64,000 nt of DNA from Owenia fusiformis (GCA_903813345.2 CAIIXF020000012.1:20968184-21032183), one strand, 5' to 3'. Positions 59,301 through 62,299 are shown, counted from the stretch's first letter. Numbers and translations: made by a program. Notes: generated by a model from the letters alone, not told the origin.

Positions 59301-62287
59301 ATAAAAACAGAAGATTTTGGTAGGAAATTTCGTCAAGAGCTTATACCAAAAGTCAAAGGTACTTTTTCTCCTGATATATTATCATTCCCTTTATCATAGT
59401 TTTTGTGTGAATTATTGAATGTTTCCATTTGTTTTTTTTGTTGAGTTTGATACACCTACTGTCTATTTTGCTGAAATGTCATTGTGGTCATACTTTAAAA
59501 ATCAAAAAAGAGTGGAATTAGCAAGGAACAAAGCAATAGGCATGAAGTGAAAGCTTCTAATGTAGAGTAATGTTTGAAATTAGGCAGTTCATCCTAATTT
59601 TAGAGGGTGTGGAATAGGGCATGACCTTGACTGACATTTAAAGCAAAATTTTTATGTTGCAGTTCATTCCCGTTTTTGTTATGTCACCACCAAGAAGTGG
59701 TGACATATTGTTATAATCTCCGTTTTTTGTGGTGGCGGTTGGTGGTTTGCGGTTGGTGATCGGCGGGTGGCATTTGGGGTCTGTAACAAAGAAGGTGAGA
59801 AAGCATCGCAATAGATTTCGGTAGTGTTGTCGCGATTAATCGATACATCGCAATAAACATCGCGATATACATCGCCAAAGCTGGTTCTGGCGATGCATCG
59901 ATGTCTGAAACAAAACATCGATGTTTTTAAAAAATTTTAATTTGCTAAAAATCGCCCTTTCTTATCTTATTTTGACGCAAATTGCTTACCTTTTTTCATG
60001 TCTTATTTCATTTTCAAATGTTTTCTGATATTCTTTCGCTTTAAAACTGTTTTAGCTAGTCGAAATGAACCATTAACCAAAGAAAAATTACTTTACTTTC
60101 ATTTCACCGTTACTATGTTCCCAGATGTACCAGCGTACTCTTATTAATTTATTCTGTTCGATATTTTAGTGCATTAGCGTTCGGTATTTCAGTGCACTTT
60201 TCTCGAACTTTTTCTCGATGTACATCCCCGTGTACATCGCAATGTGCATCGATGTTTACTACTGAAAATTGCCGATGCATCGATGTACGATTATGGCACA
60301 TCTGGCATTTGGGGTCTGTAACAAAGAAGGTGAGAAAGCATCGCAACAGATTTCGGACAGTCATATGTTGGATTTTGGCCATTCTCTGAGGATTTAAACA
60401 GGTGCATGTTAGATCAATGCATTACCTCCTGGAAAAGCACTCATAGAGATGATAAAATAATTTCGACTTTGAGAGAGGGAAGATGCAAATAACCCACCCA
60501 CATGTTTTTTTTCTGAAATGTTGTTCTGATTTTCAACCCCTTCCTTGCTTTTTAATTTTTGTTTCATCAATATGTTGCGTTTTGACACACAGTTATCCCC
60601 TTTAAAAGAATAAGTGATTCCTTCGGGGGTTTTAAAGATATCCATTATGGGTGACCAAAATTAGCGAAGCAATGGATCGCATGAGTTTTCCCTATGGGAA
60701 AAATAACATGGGAAATATTGTTTTCCACTTTATCTTAAAGGAATCACATATTCCTTTAAAGGGATTAACTGTGTGTCAAAACACAACATATTGATGCAAG
60801 AAAAATTAGGGGTGGAAGGGGGTGAAAATCAGGAAAACAATTAAAAAAAACACATGGGTTGGTTGTTTGCATCTTCCCTGTCTCGAAGACGAAATTATTT
60901 TATCATCTCTAGGAGTGATTTTCCTGGAGGTAATGCATTGATGTAACATATGCACCTGTTTAAATCCTCAGAAAAAAGCCTAAAACCAACACAAGCCTGT
61001 CCAAAATCTGTTGCTATACTTTCCCTCCTCCTCTAAAACCTCAATAACTTAACAAATACTGTTTAGACGGACTTCAATTTTTTGAGAATATCTTCATTCC
61101 TTTCTGGATCCTTTGGAGGATTTATAGTATTTCAAAATGTTGCTTTGTTATTCTCCGTTTCATGTTAGATGTCTCTCACACAATATTTACAGATTTTGAC
61201 TCTGAATCTATTGTGACGGAAGATTATGAGAATAAATTTCAGAAAACTTGCATCCATCACACCCAATTACAAGGTGCCAGTGAATTTTGCAGTGCATGTT
61301 CTCATGATTTTTAAAGTTTAGAATATAAAATTGATTTATGATTAAATTAATAAGGAATTGATTATTAACATAACATGGCTCGATCAATCTATAACTCTAA
61401 CAGTATCGGCTTATTGCACCACATTCGCAACTTTTTATGCCACCACAAAGAAGTAGTGAAATATTGTTATAATCACTGTTTTCATTTCCATTATTAAATG
61501 TAAAAATTTATAATAAAAACTTCTGGGGAAAACAATTTGTTTATTTTAATAATACAATAATAATACCATACAATTCTGTGACAAGCAAACATGATTTGTA
61601 TACTTTAACACATTCTCAACACATCCTACAAATGGAACTGGATGATGTAAAAATGGAACTGGATGACGTACATTGTCCAATTAAAATTAATTTCTCTAAA
61701 TTCTTCCATTTATTTTGGAAACTGAAGTGCCTGGATGAGTTATAATGATTTTATTAAAAAAAAACAATTTTTTCAAGAAATTGTCGTGCTTTCTAGATGA
61801 GTTGAGAAGTTTTATATTGTGTTCAGAAACGCAGCATGGGTGTTGTTTCTGTGAGATAGAAAGGCTCATATTCTGTCAAAATGTTGAAGTAAATGAGTAT
61901 TTACAAACTTGGCAGCAAAAGCACATCGTCCAGTTCCGTTTGACAAAAGTTTGGGAACCAAATTTTGTATTCCTGATAGTAACCTTTTGACTTTAATGTT
62001 TTGTGATATCATGTAGTAATACATTTACAGAGTTACTATAGTATTGTGTTGAGGTTTGCTTGAATTAAATCTTGTATTCTTGATTCAAGGTACTAGTATC
62101 GTTTTAATTTTTATGCTTTGTTGGATTTGTGTTTTGATTTAATTTGTTTTATTTTGTTTGTAACTAATAGGTGGCATCACACCACGATCTCAGAAAACAG
62201 ATTTTGATCTAGAGTCCATCCAAACTGAAGATTTTGAGCAGAAATTCAAAGAATGTCTACTTCGAAACAATAATAATAAAAATACAG
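25297..62287 (+). CDS. Large multi-exon gene (13 exons assembled), protein with 16-residue and exon-encoded repeats; unrecognised
   Basis: Coding exons join as 25297-26353, 26783-26920, 32928-33013, 33231-33309, 38428-38765, 39717-39846, 52618-52791, 54543-54650, 55006-55119, 57708-57839, 59251-59358, 61193-61273 and 62171-62287. All junctions obey GT-AG and the reading frame stays open for 887 codons. Twelve of the 13 donors are followed by an acceptor of matching phase within the window, and all twelve match. The protein is hydrophilic and mostly acidic, with no signal peptide or membrane segment visible. It has an N-terminal 16-residue repeat (6 copies), a more compact region across exons 1-3, acidic and lysine-rich middle segments, and six copies of a 14-residue motif, one per exon. 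I do not recognise a family. Intervening symmetric phase-1 exons could be missing, especially in the long introns of 6.0, 5.1 and 12.8 kb. Confidence 0.72.
25348..25635 (+). repeat. Six identical 48-bp in-frame repeats
   Basis: Each unit begins GTATATAAGAGGGAGAATGA and ends CACCATGAGAAT. All six copies appear base-identical, including synonymous sites, so homogenisation is recent. The unit length is a multiple of three, which keeps all frames open and yields shadow frames on both strands. Confidence 0.97.
26387..26755 (+). repeat. AAAATGGCC/TCCGTCCGTC repeat family, intron 1 copy
   Basis: It begins near TATGTCCGGGCAAGAACTCA, continues through TTTCAAAATGGCCACCATCT and ends in TTGTTCATATTTGATATGTG. 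It is a diverged relative of the fuller copy at 56,423-57,085. Confidence 0.75.
26783..26920 (+). CDS. Exon 2 of the large gene
   Basis: Two AG dinucleotides lie four bases apart (TTTATCAG|GTAG|TTG). Only the downstream one (exon start 26,783) keeps the frame from exon 1; the upstream one meets TGA after seven codons. The product reads VVPLIGELSHLREAGSDDFD, then ESDLLLTHCFTFALSDAHVK and NHLFTA. Hydrophobic residues are regularly spaced, as in a helical folded domain continuing from the end of exon 1. Donor GCAG|GTGTTG, phase 1. Confidence 0.7.
26978..27251. mobile_element. 274-bp piggyBac-like MITE flanked by TTAA
   Basis: TTAA at 26,974-26,977 and at 27,252-27,255 flank termini AGGCCCCATATAAAGTTCAA and its imperfect complement (AGTCCCCATATAAGTTTGAA). 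TTAA target duplication is characteristic of piggyBac-type transposition. No coding capacity. A related fragment lies at 24,118-24,185. Confidence 0.8.
27256..27820. other. Intron 2 sequence, nothing identified
   Basis: AT-rich intronic DNA with no credible exon or repeat beyond ordinary low complexity. Confidence 0.5.
27825..28282. repeat. GC-richer block of AAGC(TTTGTTACG)CTT-like motifs with a hairpin
   Basis: The motifs AAGCTTTGTTACGCTTTGAT, TACGCTTTGGGTCAAGCTTT and related words recur through 28,030-28,270, and AAAGCGTC/GAAGCGTGTC words through the first half. A hairpin at about 28,137-28,181 pairs GAGCGCCCAAAATTTTTAAA with TTTAAATTTTTTGGCGCTC. The block stands out from the AT-rich intron and directly abuts the duplicated segment at 28,283. 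It may be the body of a transposable element, possibly an LTR-type repeat, but I cannot prove this. Confidence 0.5.
28283..28550 (+). repeat. 268-bp dispersed repeat, copy A (second copy 34,721-34,989)
   Basis: The segment from TAAAGGGTGACGCATATCGT to GGAAAAATTGGC matches 34,721-34,989 with only a few differences (for example AGCATAAGTCTATTATAGAT versus ACCATAAGTATATTATAGAT). It contains a TATA-like word in GTTTAGTATAAAAGGCCCGA and a box-B-like word in CACAGGTTCGAGGTCG. Sequence outside the 268 bp is unrelated, so it is a mobile unit or solo LTR-like segment. Both copies are on the plus strand. Confidence 0.85.
28551..29860. other. Intron 2 sequence, nothing identified
   Basis: One 81-codon frame (28,997-29,242) has no recognisable features. 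GGTCAGTCTTTT/GGTCGGTCTTTTACC words repeat at 28,850-28,960 and may mark a small dispersed repeat. Confidence 0.45.
29861..30031 (-). mobile_element. MITE of the CAGTAAAACC...GTGAACACC family, intron 2
   Basis: The reverse complement reads ACAGTAAAAGTTGTCTTAGT, then GAACACCTCTCTCTAGTGAA, and ends GGTGTTTACTATAGGTCAGT. It corresponds block by block to the plus-strand copy at 49,267-49,445. Confidence 0.8.
30040..31500. other. Intron 2 sequence, nothing identified
   Basis: AT-rich. The frames at 30,366-30,596 and 31,173-31,358 show no family features. Confidence 0.45.
31515..31600 (+). repeat. Possible tRNA-derived SINE fragment
   Basis: AGGAGGTTGTGGGCTTCATT followed by CCCACC resembles the anticodon-stem to T-loop part of a tRNA-derived SINE (box B consensus GGTTCGANTCC, here GGCTTCATTCC). 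The following GGTGGAGTGACTTTTGTACC is non-tRNA tail. The box A region is not clear, so this is a decayed piece at best. Confidence 0.4.
32002..32212. mobile_element. About 210-bp MITE with GCCCGTAGCCAG ends
   Basis: The left end GGCCCGTAGCCAGGTGGGGG and right end GCTGGCTATGGGCTTG are inverted repeats with one mismatch over 12 bases. The interior pairs GGGTTCGATTTGATCGAGTG and AATTGAACCCCCCTGGAATT. There is no coding content. Confidence 0.75.
32928..33013 (+). CDS. Exon 3 of the large gene
   Basis: Acceptor GCGATTGCAG|ATG, phase 1 in; donor CATCAG|GTATAT, phase 0 out. It encodes DVNERDKAAGDCFAANDERY then IEGQLKKHQ. The charged helical character and shortness suggest the end of the compact region begun in exon 1. 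A fragment of the AAAATGGCC repeat family lies about 200 bp upstream (32,670-32,765). Confidence 0.65.
33231..33309 (+). CDS. Exon 4 of the large gene: short acidic exon
   Basis: Acceptor TTGAACAAG|GTGG, phase 0 in; donor ACAG|GTATGA, phase 1 out. The product VESEAMEECMADGEWSEESE then SDESNT is strongly acidic and serine-rich, with potential casein-kinase-2-type sites (inference). The polypyrimidine tract is a T/G-rich run (TGTTGTTTTTTGTTTTTG). Confidence 0.62.
33325..33950 (+). repeat. AAAATGGCC/TCCGTCCGTC repeat family, intron 4 copy
   Basis: It runs from ATGCCCTATGGGGGTAGAAG through several copies of the internal unit TTGTTCATATTTGATATGTG/TATAACTCGAAAAGTAGT to CAAAATGGCCACCATTTACC. The internal unit is itself repeated four times at about 80-190-bp spacing. 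Confidence 0.85.
33990..34720. other. Intron 4 sequence with an isolated mariner-like end and a promoter-like patch
   Basis: ACACAGGGTGTTTCATAAGA at 33,985 resembles a Tc1/mariner terminus but I found no matching opposite end. At 34,465-34,600 GTCCAATCAGAAGC, AATGACGTATG and a following ATGGCATCGCTAG look promoter-like, yet the open frame stops after about 15 codons. Neither can be called. Confidence 0.3.
34721..34989 (+). repeat. 268-bp dispersed repeat, copy B
   Basis: Near-identical to 28,283-28,550, see that entry. Here the flanks are unrelated and the AAGCTTTG-rich block is absent, which defines the unit boundaries at TAAAGGGTGACGC and GGAAAAATTGGC. Confidence 0.85.
35530..35841 (+). 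repeat. Tandem duplication, about 155-bp unit, two copies
   Basis: TTTATTCAATAGGGCTTCTT to GCTATGAGTATCAGAATG occurs at 35,533 and again at 35,686. The copies differ by a small insertion (CAAAATGTG versus CAAATTTATGTG). The terminal word AGATGCTATGAGTATCAGAA also occurs alone at about 45,788. The 72-codon frame starting at 35,396 runs into the first copy and is not recognised. Confidence 0.9.
36269..37656. mobile_element. 1,388-bp TA-flanked element of the CAGTAAAACC family
   Basis: It starts CAGTAAAACCTGTGTATAGT and ends in the complement of CAGTAAAACCTGTGTTAGTG, with TA on both sides (36,267-36,268; 37,657-37,658). GTGAACATTTTTTTGCCG and GTAGGTGTTCACTA blocks follow inside each end (36,290-36,345; 37,505-37,640), giving terminal repeats well over 60 bp. 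The interior has no recognisable transposase. The short MITEs at 29,861, 44,253 and 49,267 share its ends and are probably internally deleted relatives. Confidence 0.8.
37660..38425. other. Intron 4 sequence, nothing identified
   Basis: No exon or full repeat is recognisable. TGTACACTGTTTTACTGTAT near 38,297 is a solitary end of the CAGTAAAACC family. Confidence 0.45.
38428..38765 (+). CDS. Exon 5 of the large gene: Ser/Asn/Gln-rich
   Basis: Acceptor AATTTTTCAG|CATTTG, phase 1 in; donor GTACAG|GTACAA, phase 0 out. The product starts AFDSQAENTLNDLTTPETSP. It then has a loose 12-14-residue repetition of the type (L/I)T(N/K)QNG: LTKQNKANSSLTNQNGITSK, LAIQNGVDSQSSNQNE. It ends DGVDSILDRIDEELYCLIG. 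That last segment resembles the ESIxTEDFE motif of the downstream exons in its DSI and hydrophobic spacing (tentative). The body is probably disordered. Confidence 0.72.
39717..39846 (+). CDS. Exon 6 of the large gene: lysine-rich
   Basis: Acceptor TTATATTCTAG|GAGG, phase 0 in; donor AAAAT|GTAAGT, phase 1 out. It encodes EAPLKISKPVKVKKNVALSK, TDKDRLKSLGVEFDTGDKKK, TKK. The strong basic character contrasts with its acidic neighbours and could serve nucleic-acid, lipid or intramolecular binding (inference only). Confidence 0.68.
39868..40018. repeat. Fold-back MITE just downstream of exon 6
   Basis: AATAAATAATGACAGGCCAT with TCAATATGGTGAAATCCAGC on the left is complementary to GAATTTCACCATATTGAATG with GCTTGTCATTATTTATTTC on the right. 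Arms are about 65 bp and the loop about 20 bp. It begins 22 bases after the splice donor. Confidence 0.88.
40020..41220. other. Intron 6 sequence, no exon identified
   Basis: The frame at 40,644-40,898 (minus) is unrecognised and AT-rich. A small hairpin (ATTATCAAAATCATTAGTTT) lies near 40,705. Confidence 0.45.
41222..41560 (+). mobile_element. Dispersed inverted-repeat element, copy on plus strand
   Basis: It starts with a hairpin (GGGCAATATAGTGAAATATT and AATATTTCACTATATTGCTC around GGGCCGAAGGCC). It then passes CGTTAACGACCAGGACTGAA and AATATATTCTAGACCGGTCC, and ends at ACTGGCCCAGCAAGGTGGTA. The reverse complement of 53,815-54,068 (continuing at 54,325) matches it along its length. Confidence 0.8.
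41562..42515. other. Intron 6 sequence, no exon identified
   Basis: The minus-strand frame at 41,896-42,225 (109 codons) has no recognisable motif and no supporting splice sites that I trust. Confidence 0.4.
42522..42590 (+). repeat. Dispersed repeat (AGCAAGGAGTAAA family), copy 2
   Basis: AAATAGAGTGACAAAAAGTG followed by GAATTAGCAAGGAGTAA; same family as 25,138, 49,727 and 59,478. Confidence 0.75.
42951..43390 (+). mobile_element. 440-bp inverted-repeat element, plus-strand copy
   Basis: The ends AACGCAAATGCGAGTAGGTA and TTCTACTCGCATCTAGTCTA and the interior match the reverse complement of 20,092-20,572. Confidence 0.8.
43395..44250. other. Intron 6 sequence, nothing identified
   Basis: AT-rich DNA without credible exon, repeat or RNA gene. 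Confidence 0.45.
44253..44407 (+). mobile_element. 155-bp MITE, CAGTAAAACC family, TA-flanked
   Basis: It starts CAGTAAAACCTGTCATAGTG and ends in CTCAGGTTTTCTG, with TA on both sides (44,251-44,252; 44,408-44,409). GAACACCTCTCTTGTAGACA and CTCTGTAGTGAACACTTACC match the copy at 49,267. Confidence 0.85.
44985..45185 (+). repeat. 3' part of the AAAATGGCC/TCCGTCCGTC repeat family
   Basis: TATGCTGATACCTTAGGGAC and GGAATTTGCTACTCCGTGGA followed by GTTGCTGTTTTCTAG match the 3' end seen at 20,850 and 57,040. Confidence 0.75.
45190..46270. other. Intron 6 sequence, nothing identified
   Basis: The only marked feature is AAGATGCTATGAGTATCAGA at 45,787, a word shared with the tandem duplication at 35,530-35,841. 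Confidence 0.45.
46278..46500. repeat. Likely MITE fragment with an internal hairpin
   Basis: GGCATGGGCGTAGCAAGC resembles the terminus of a widespread invertebrate MITE type. At 46,380-46,437 CCCTGGGAACATGTATAAAA pairs with ATTTTTATATTTGTTCCCAG. I could not find a matching right terminus. Confidence 0.5.
46505..47940. other. Intron 6 sequence, nothing on the plus strand
   Basis: No exon or repeat was recognised. On the minus strand an AATAAA word (TTTATT at about 47,845) lies about 100 bp beyond the stop of the antisense exon candidate at 47,949. Confidence 0.4.
47949..48165 (-). CDS. Candidate antisense terminal exon, product unrecognised
   Basis: On the minus strand a strong acceptor (TACTATTTTTTTAACAG) precedes 72 open codons ending in TGA at 47,949. 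The segment is GC-richer than the surrounding intron and its peptide has balanced composition (GAGELRVFNEFSLQCHNDQW, NSHGAPVTIQRGYAIDLLRG, QFKNTASVNPSVDSYLFPIS). A polyadenylation-type AATAAA lies about 100 bp downstream. I could not find a partner exon upstream at higher coordinates and do not recognise the peptide. It may be the last exon of a gene nested in intron 6, or a relic of a retroposed or transposed gene. Confidence 0.4.
48437..48800 (+). repeat. AAAATGGCC/TCCGTCCGTC repeat family, intron 6 copy
   Basis: GAGAAGCCATCCATCTAATA, GTGTGTCCGGACAATAACTC, TTTCAAAATGGCCACCATTT and GATGCTGATGCCTGGGGACA follow the family order. Confidence 0.75.
49267..49445 (+). mobile_element. 179-bp MITE, CAGTAAAACC...GTGAACACC family
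   Basis: The termini CAGTAAAACCTGTTTTAGTG and the complement CAGTAAAACCTGTGTACAGT are inverted repeats. The interior is made of GTGAACACCTCTC/GTAGTGAACACC words. TA follows the right end; the left flank is TT, so one side of the duplication may have mutated. Confidence 0.85.
49450..50490. other. Intron 6 sequence with one dispersed-repeat copy
   Basis: At 49,727-49,795 AAAATGCAAAAAGGAGTGAA and ACAAGCAAGGAGTAAAAT form copy 3 of the AGCAAGGAGTAAA family. Otherwise nothing is identified; the open frames around 50,067-50,375 are AT-rich shadows. Confidence 0.5.
50496..50790. repeat. Degenerate minisatellite, about 58-bp unit
   Basis: CATAAAAGTGTAGTCAGAAG followed by ATACCTGGATTTAAAGTTAC recurs at least four times with drift in both length and sequence. 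Confidence 0.8.
51385..51765 (+). repeat. AAAATGGCC/TCCGTCCGTC repeat family, second intron 6 copy
   Basis: TTTAGGTACAATATGTAAAA, CAGCCATCTTGAAAAATGGC, TTGCTGTAACTCAAAAAGTA and GCATGGCACACTGTCTAATG occur in the same order as at 56,630-57,000. The 5' end with the TCCGTCCG tract is missing. Confidence 0.82.
51770..52615. other. Intron 6 sequence upstream of exon 7, nothing identified
   Basis: CTTTTGCTCAAGAAGGAATT and TTTCAAGATGACTGCTAAAT near 52,350 may be another strongly diverged piece of the AAAATGGCC family. Confidence 0.4.
52618..52791 (+). CDS. Exon 7 of the large gene
   Basis: Acceptor TAAATTACAG|GGCC, phase 1 in; donor GTGAAG|GTAGGA, phase 1 out. It encodes PTFQPGNAKSPTETEGKETG, LARMQEEDLNEAGQQIKALT, KDKKRLSNDGPSENPSE. 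The MQEEDLNEAGQQI segment may be a degenerate relative of the 14-residue motif in the next six exons, and it is the first exon of the phase 1-1 series. Confidence 0.7.
53010..53625 (+). pseudogene. Dead Tc1/mariner-type transposase relic with 3' terminal repeat
   Basis: Reading across frames, 53,030-53,115 gives FFTFEDANENAITVDIKRYV then VILRKF, and 53,155-53,205 gives a WFNKTEPCPIH-type segment where mariner elements have W-F-Q-Q-D-G-A-x-x-H. From 53,197 follow DVLEWLWDHVDDHIISRITD and, after stops, PHSPDIAPIYL in the position of the W-P-x-x-S-P-D-L-x-P-x-D signature. Many stops and shifts make it non-functional, and the catalytic aspartates are not all preserved. GTTTTTTTGACCACCCTGTA at 53,603-53,622 looks like the right terminal repeat; no left end was found. 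It sits in intron 7. Confidence 0.75.
53815..54068 (-). mobile_element. Dispersed inverted-repeat element, minus-strand copy, split by a retroposed insert
   Basis: The reverse complement matches 41,222-41,560. Landmarks are ACCACCTTGCCGGGCCAGTT, GAACCGGTCTAGAATATATT and TTGTCGTTAACGGTGGTAAT. The match resumes at 54,325-54,362 (GCGAGCAATATAGTGAAATA) after the insert at 54,073-54,325. Confidence 0.82.
54073..54325 (+). mobile_element. Poly(A)-tailed retroposed insert with 16-bp target-site duplication
   Basis: The 253-bp insert ends in GAAATAAAATTTATTT followed by 14 A residues. It is flanked by ATTTCTGCGAGCAATA on both sides (54,057-54,072 and 54,325-54,340; one A is shared with the tail). 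The polyadenylation signal, tail and long target duplication are hallmarks of LINE-mediated target-primed reverse transcription. The body has no coding sequence I recognise, so it could be a 5'-truncated LINE 3' untranslated region or a processed transcript fragment. Confidence 0.9.
54543..54650 (+). CDS. Exon 8 of the large gene: repeat-motif exon 1
   Basis: Acceptor TTATTTGTAG|ATG, phase 1; donor ACAAG|GTATAT, phase 1. It encodes DETIEGEDEEENHSDLDSVA, AELLEEKFIEIMNKKQ. The 14-residue motif here is DLDSVAAELLEEKF, the most diverged of the six clear copies (A-E-L-L in place of T-E-D-F). The preceding acidic run is unique to this exon. Confidence 0.72.
54660..55000. other. Intron 8, no feature seen
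   Basis: A short AT-rich intron with no repeat recognised. Confidence 0.5.
55006..55119 (+). CDS. Exon 9 of the large gene: repeat-motif exon 2
   Basis: Acceptor ATTCACTTAG|GTGG, phase 1; donor TAGGG|GTAAAT, phase 1. It encodes GGYLRDFKAKTPVDLESVRT, EDFEAQFKDHMFPSIKNR. The motif DLESVRTEDFEAQF fits the consensus fully. The basic tail SIKNR parallels PKVK at the end of exon 11. Confidence 0.78.
55319..55762. mobile_element. 444-bp fold-back element in intron 9
   Basis: CCATCCCTCCTGATATGGTA at the left mirrors TACCATATCTGGAGGGAAAT at the right. Pairing continues inward through TTTAGCAAAACACGAAAAAA and GTCAATATTGATCA on the left (to about 55,422), matched from about 55,665 on the right. Arms are about 100 bp, imperfect. 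The 63-codon minus frame inside is not a gene. Confidence 0.8.
55765..56420. other. Intron 9 sequence, nothing identified
   Basis: No exon with the motif series and no clear repeat was found in this part. Confidence 0.45.
56423..57085 (+). mobile_element. Most complete copy of the AAAATGGCC/TCCGTCCGTC repeat family
   Basis: The 5' end TAATTATCCCATCGAACGAA and the complement of the 3' end (GTAGCAAATCCCAACGAACA) form short imperfect inverted repeats. It proceeds through GCCGTCCGTCCGTCTGTCCG, several NAAAATGGCCxCCATTTT palindromes and two to three units of TTGTTCATATTTGATATGTG, and ends TTGCTGTTGTCTAGTTC. No coding capacity. Fragments lie in most introns of the large gene and upstream of it. 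Confidence 0.8.
57090..57700. other. Intron 9 sequence, nothing identified
   Basis: AT-rich intronic DNA; the minus frame at 57,056-57,325 overlaps the repeat end and is not recognised. Confidence 0.45.
57708..57839 (+). CDS. Exon 10 of the large gene: repeat-motif exon 3
   Basis: Acceptor TTGTGTCTGTAG|ATA, phase 1; donor CACAG|GTACTT, phase 1. It encodes DKLHANLRLKRKDSDIDSIP, TEDLEKAYRASMISHILAHN, THAT. The motif is DIDSIPTEDLEKAY. It is the longest exon of the series because of the extra C-terminal segment. Confidence 0.77.
58068..58145 (+). repeat. Tandem pair of a TATGTCACC(T)CC...GGTGACATA hairpin
   Basis: TTATGTCACCTCCAAAATGT followed by GGTGACATATTG occurs twice in a row (about 58,072 and 58,107); each unit is a hairpin. 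A single variant (CACCACCAAGAAGTGGTGAC) is at 59,681-59,715, marking the start of the composite element there. A related CACCACAAAGAAGTAGTG lies at 61,440. Confidence 0.8.
58196..58520 (+). repeat. About 134-bp tandem repeat with AGGTCA-like direct repeats
   Basis: TCAAAATCATCTACATGTTT, AGAAGTTCAAATCTGACTTT and TTCAAGGTCAAAAAAGGTC recur at 58,236, 58,371 and (partial) 58,504. AACAAATACTGTTTAGACTG at its left also occurs at about 61,053 after the fold-back element, so this unit belongs to the same composite transposon family. Confidence 0.8.
59251..59358 (+). CDS. Exon 11 of the large gene: repeat-motif exon 4
   Basis: Acceptor TTTTGTTGTAG|AACT, phase 1; donor TCAAAG|GTACTT, phase 1. It encodes ELSPLARRLLRKAETESIKT, EDFGRKFRQELIPKVK. 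The motif is ETESIKTEDFGRKF (Glu at the first position). The leading ARRLLRK is basic, as is the leading LRLKRK of exon 10. Confidence 0.77.
59478..59540 (+). repeat. Dispersed repeat (AGCAAGGAGTAAA family), copy 4
   Basis: AAAAGAGTGGAATTAGCAAG followed by GAACAAAGCAAT; same family as 25,138, 42,522 and 49,727. Confidence 0.7.
59681..61045. mobile_element. Composite fold-back element in intron 11
   Basis: A left arm of about 310 bp (60,340-60,655) is mirrored by a right arm (60,720-61,030): TTAGATCAATGCATTACCTC pairs with GAGGTAATGCATTGATGTAA, and GAGGATTTAAACAGGTGC with GCACCTGTTTAAATCCTC. The centre is GATATCCATTATGGGTGACC and TAACATGGGAAATATTGTTT. The same family, with most of one arm missing, is at 14,088-14,605. 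A 482-bp insert lies near its left end. Confidence 0.82.
59822..60303. mobile_element. 482-bp insert with CATCGATG-rich inverted ends, bracketed by 53-bp direct repeats
   Basis: It starts TAGTGTTGTCGCGATTAATC then GATACATCGCAATAAACATC, and ends CCGATGCATCGATGTACGAT then TATGGCACATCT. The ends are imperfect inverted repeats, and ATCGATGT words dominate both. The TAGTGTTG start is reminiscent of hAT-type ends. The host sequence GGCATTTGGGGTCTGTAACA ... GATTTCGG (53 bp) is present on both sides (59,769-59,821 and 60,304-60,356) with one mismatch. Confidence 0.7.
61193..61273 (+). CDS. Exon 12 of the large gene: repeat-motif exon 5
   Basis: Acceptor CAATATTTACAG|ATTT, phase 1; donor TACAAG|GTGCCA, phase 1. 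It encodes DFDSESIVTEDYENKFQKTC, IHHTQLQ. The motif is DSESIVTEDYENKF. At 81 bp it is the shortest motif exon and carries almost nothing but the motif. Confidence 0.72.
61290..62160. other. Intron 12, nothing identified
   Basis: The repeated phrase AAATGGAACTGGATGA(C/T)GTA occurs twice near 61,630-61,675. The 81-codon frame at 61,745-61,990 lacks suitable splice sites and is not part of the motif series. Confidence 0.4.
62171..62287 (+). CDS. Exon 13 of the large gene: repeat-motif exon 6
   Basis: Acceptor TAACTAATAG|GTGG, phase 1; donor TACAG|GTACAT, phase 1. It encodes GGITPRSQKTDFDLESIQTE, DFEQKFKECLLRNNNNKNT. The motif DLESIQTEDFEQKF is closest to that of exon 9 (DLESVRTEDFEAQF), and both exons open with Gly-Gly. 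The open phase-1 donor shows the gene continues. Confidence 0.78.
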
Positions 62288-62299
62288 GTACATGTACAT

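Noticed and set aside
61745-61990. 81-codon plus frame as an extra exon of the large gene
   Set aside because: It lacks the motif and suitable phase-1 acceptor and donor sites; exons 12 and 13 already join in phase across it.
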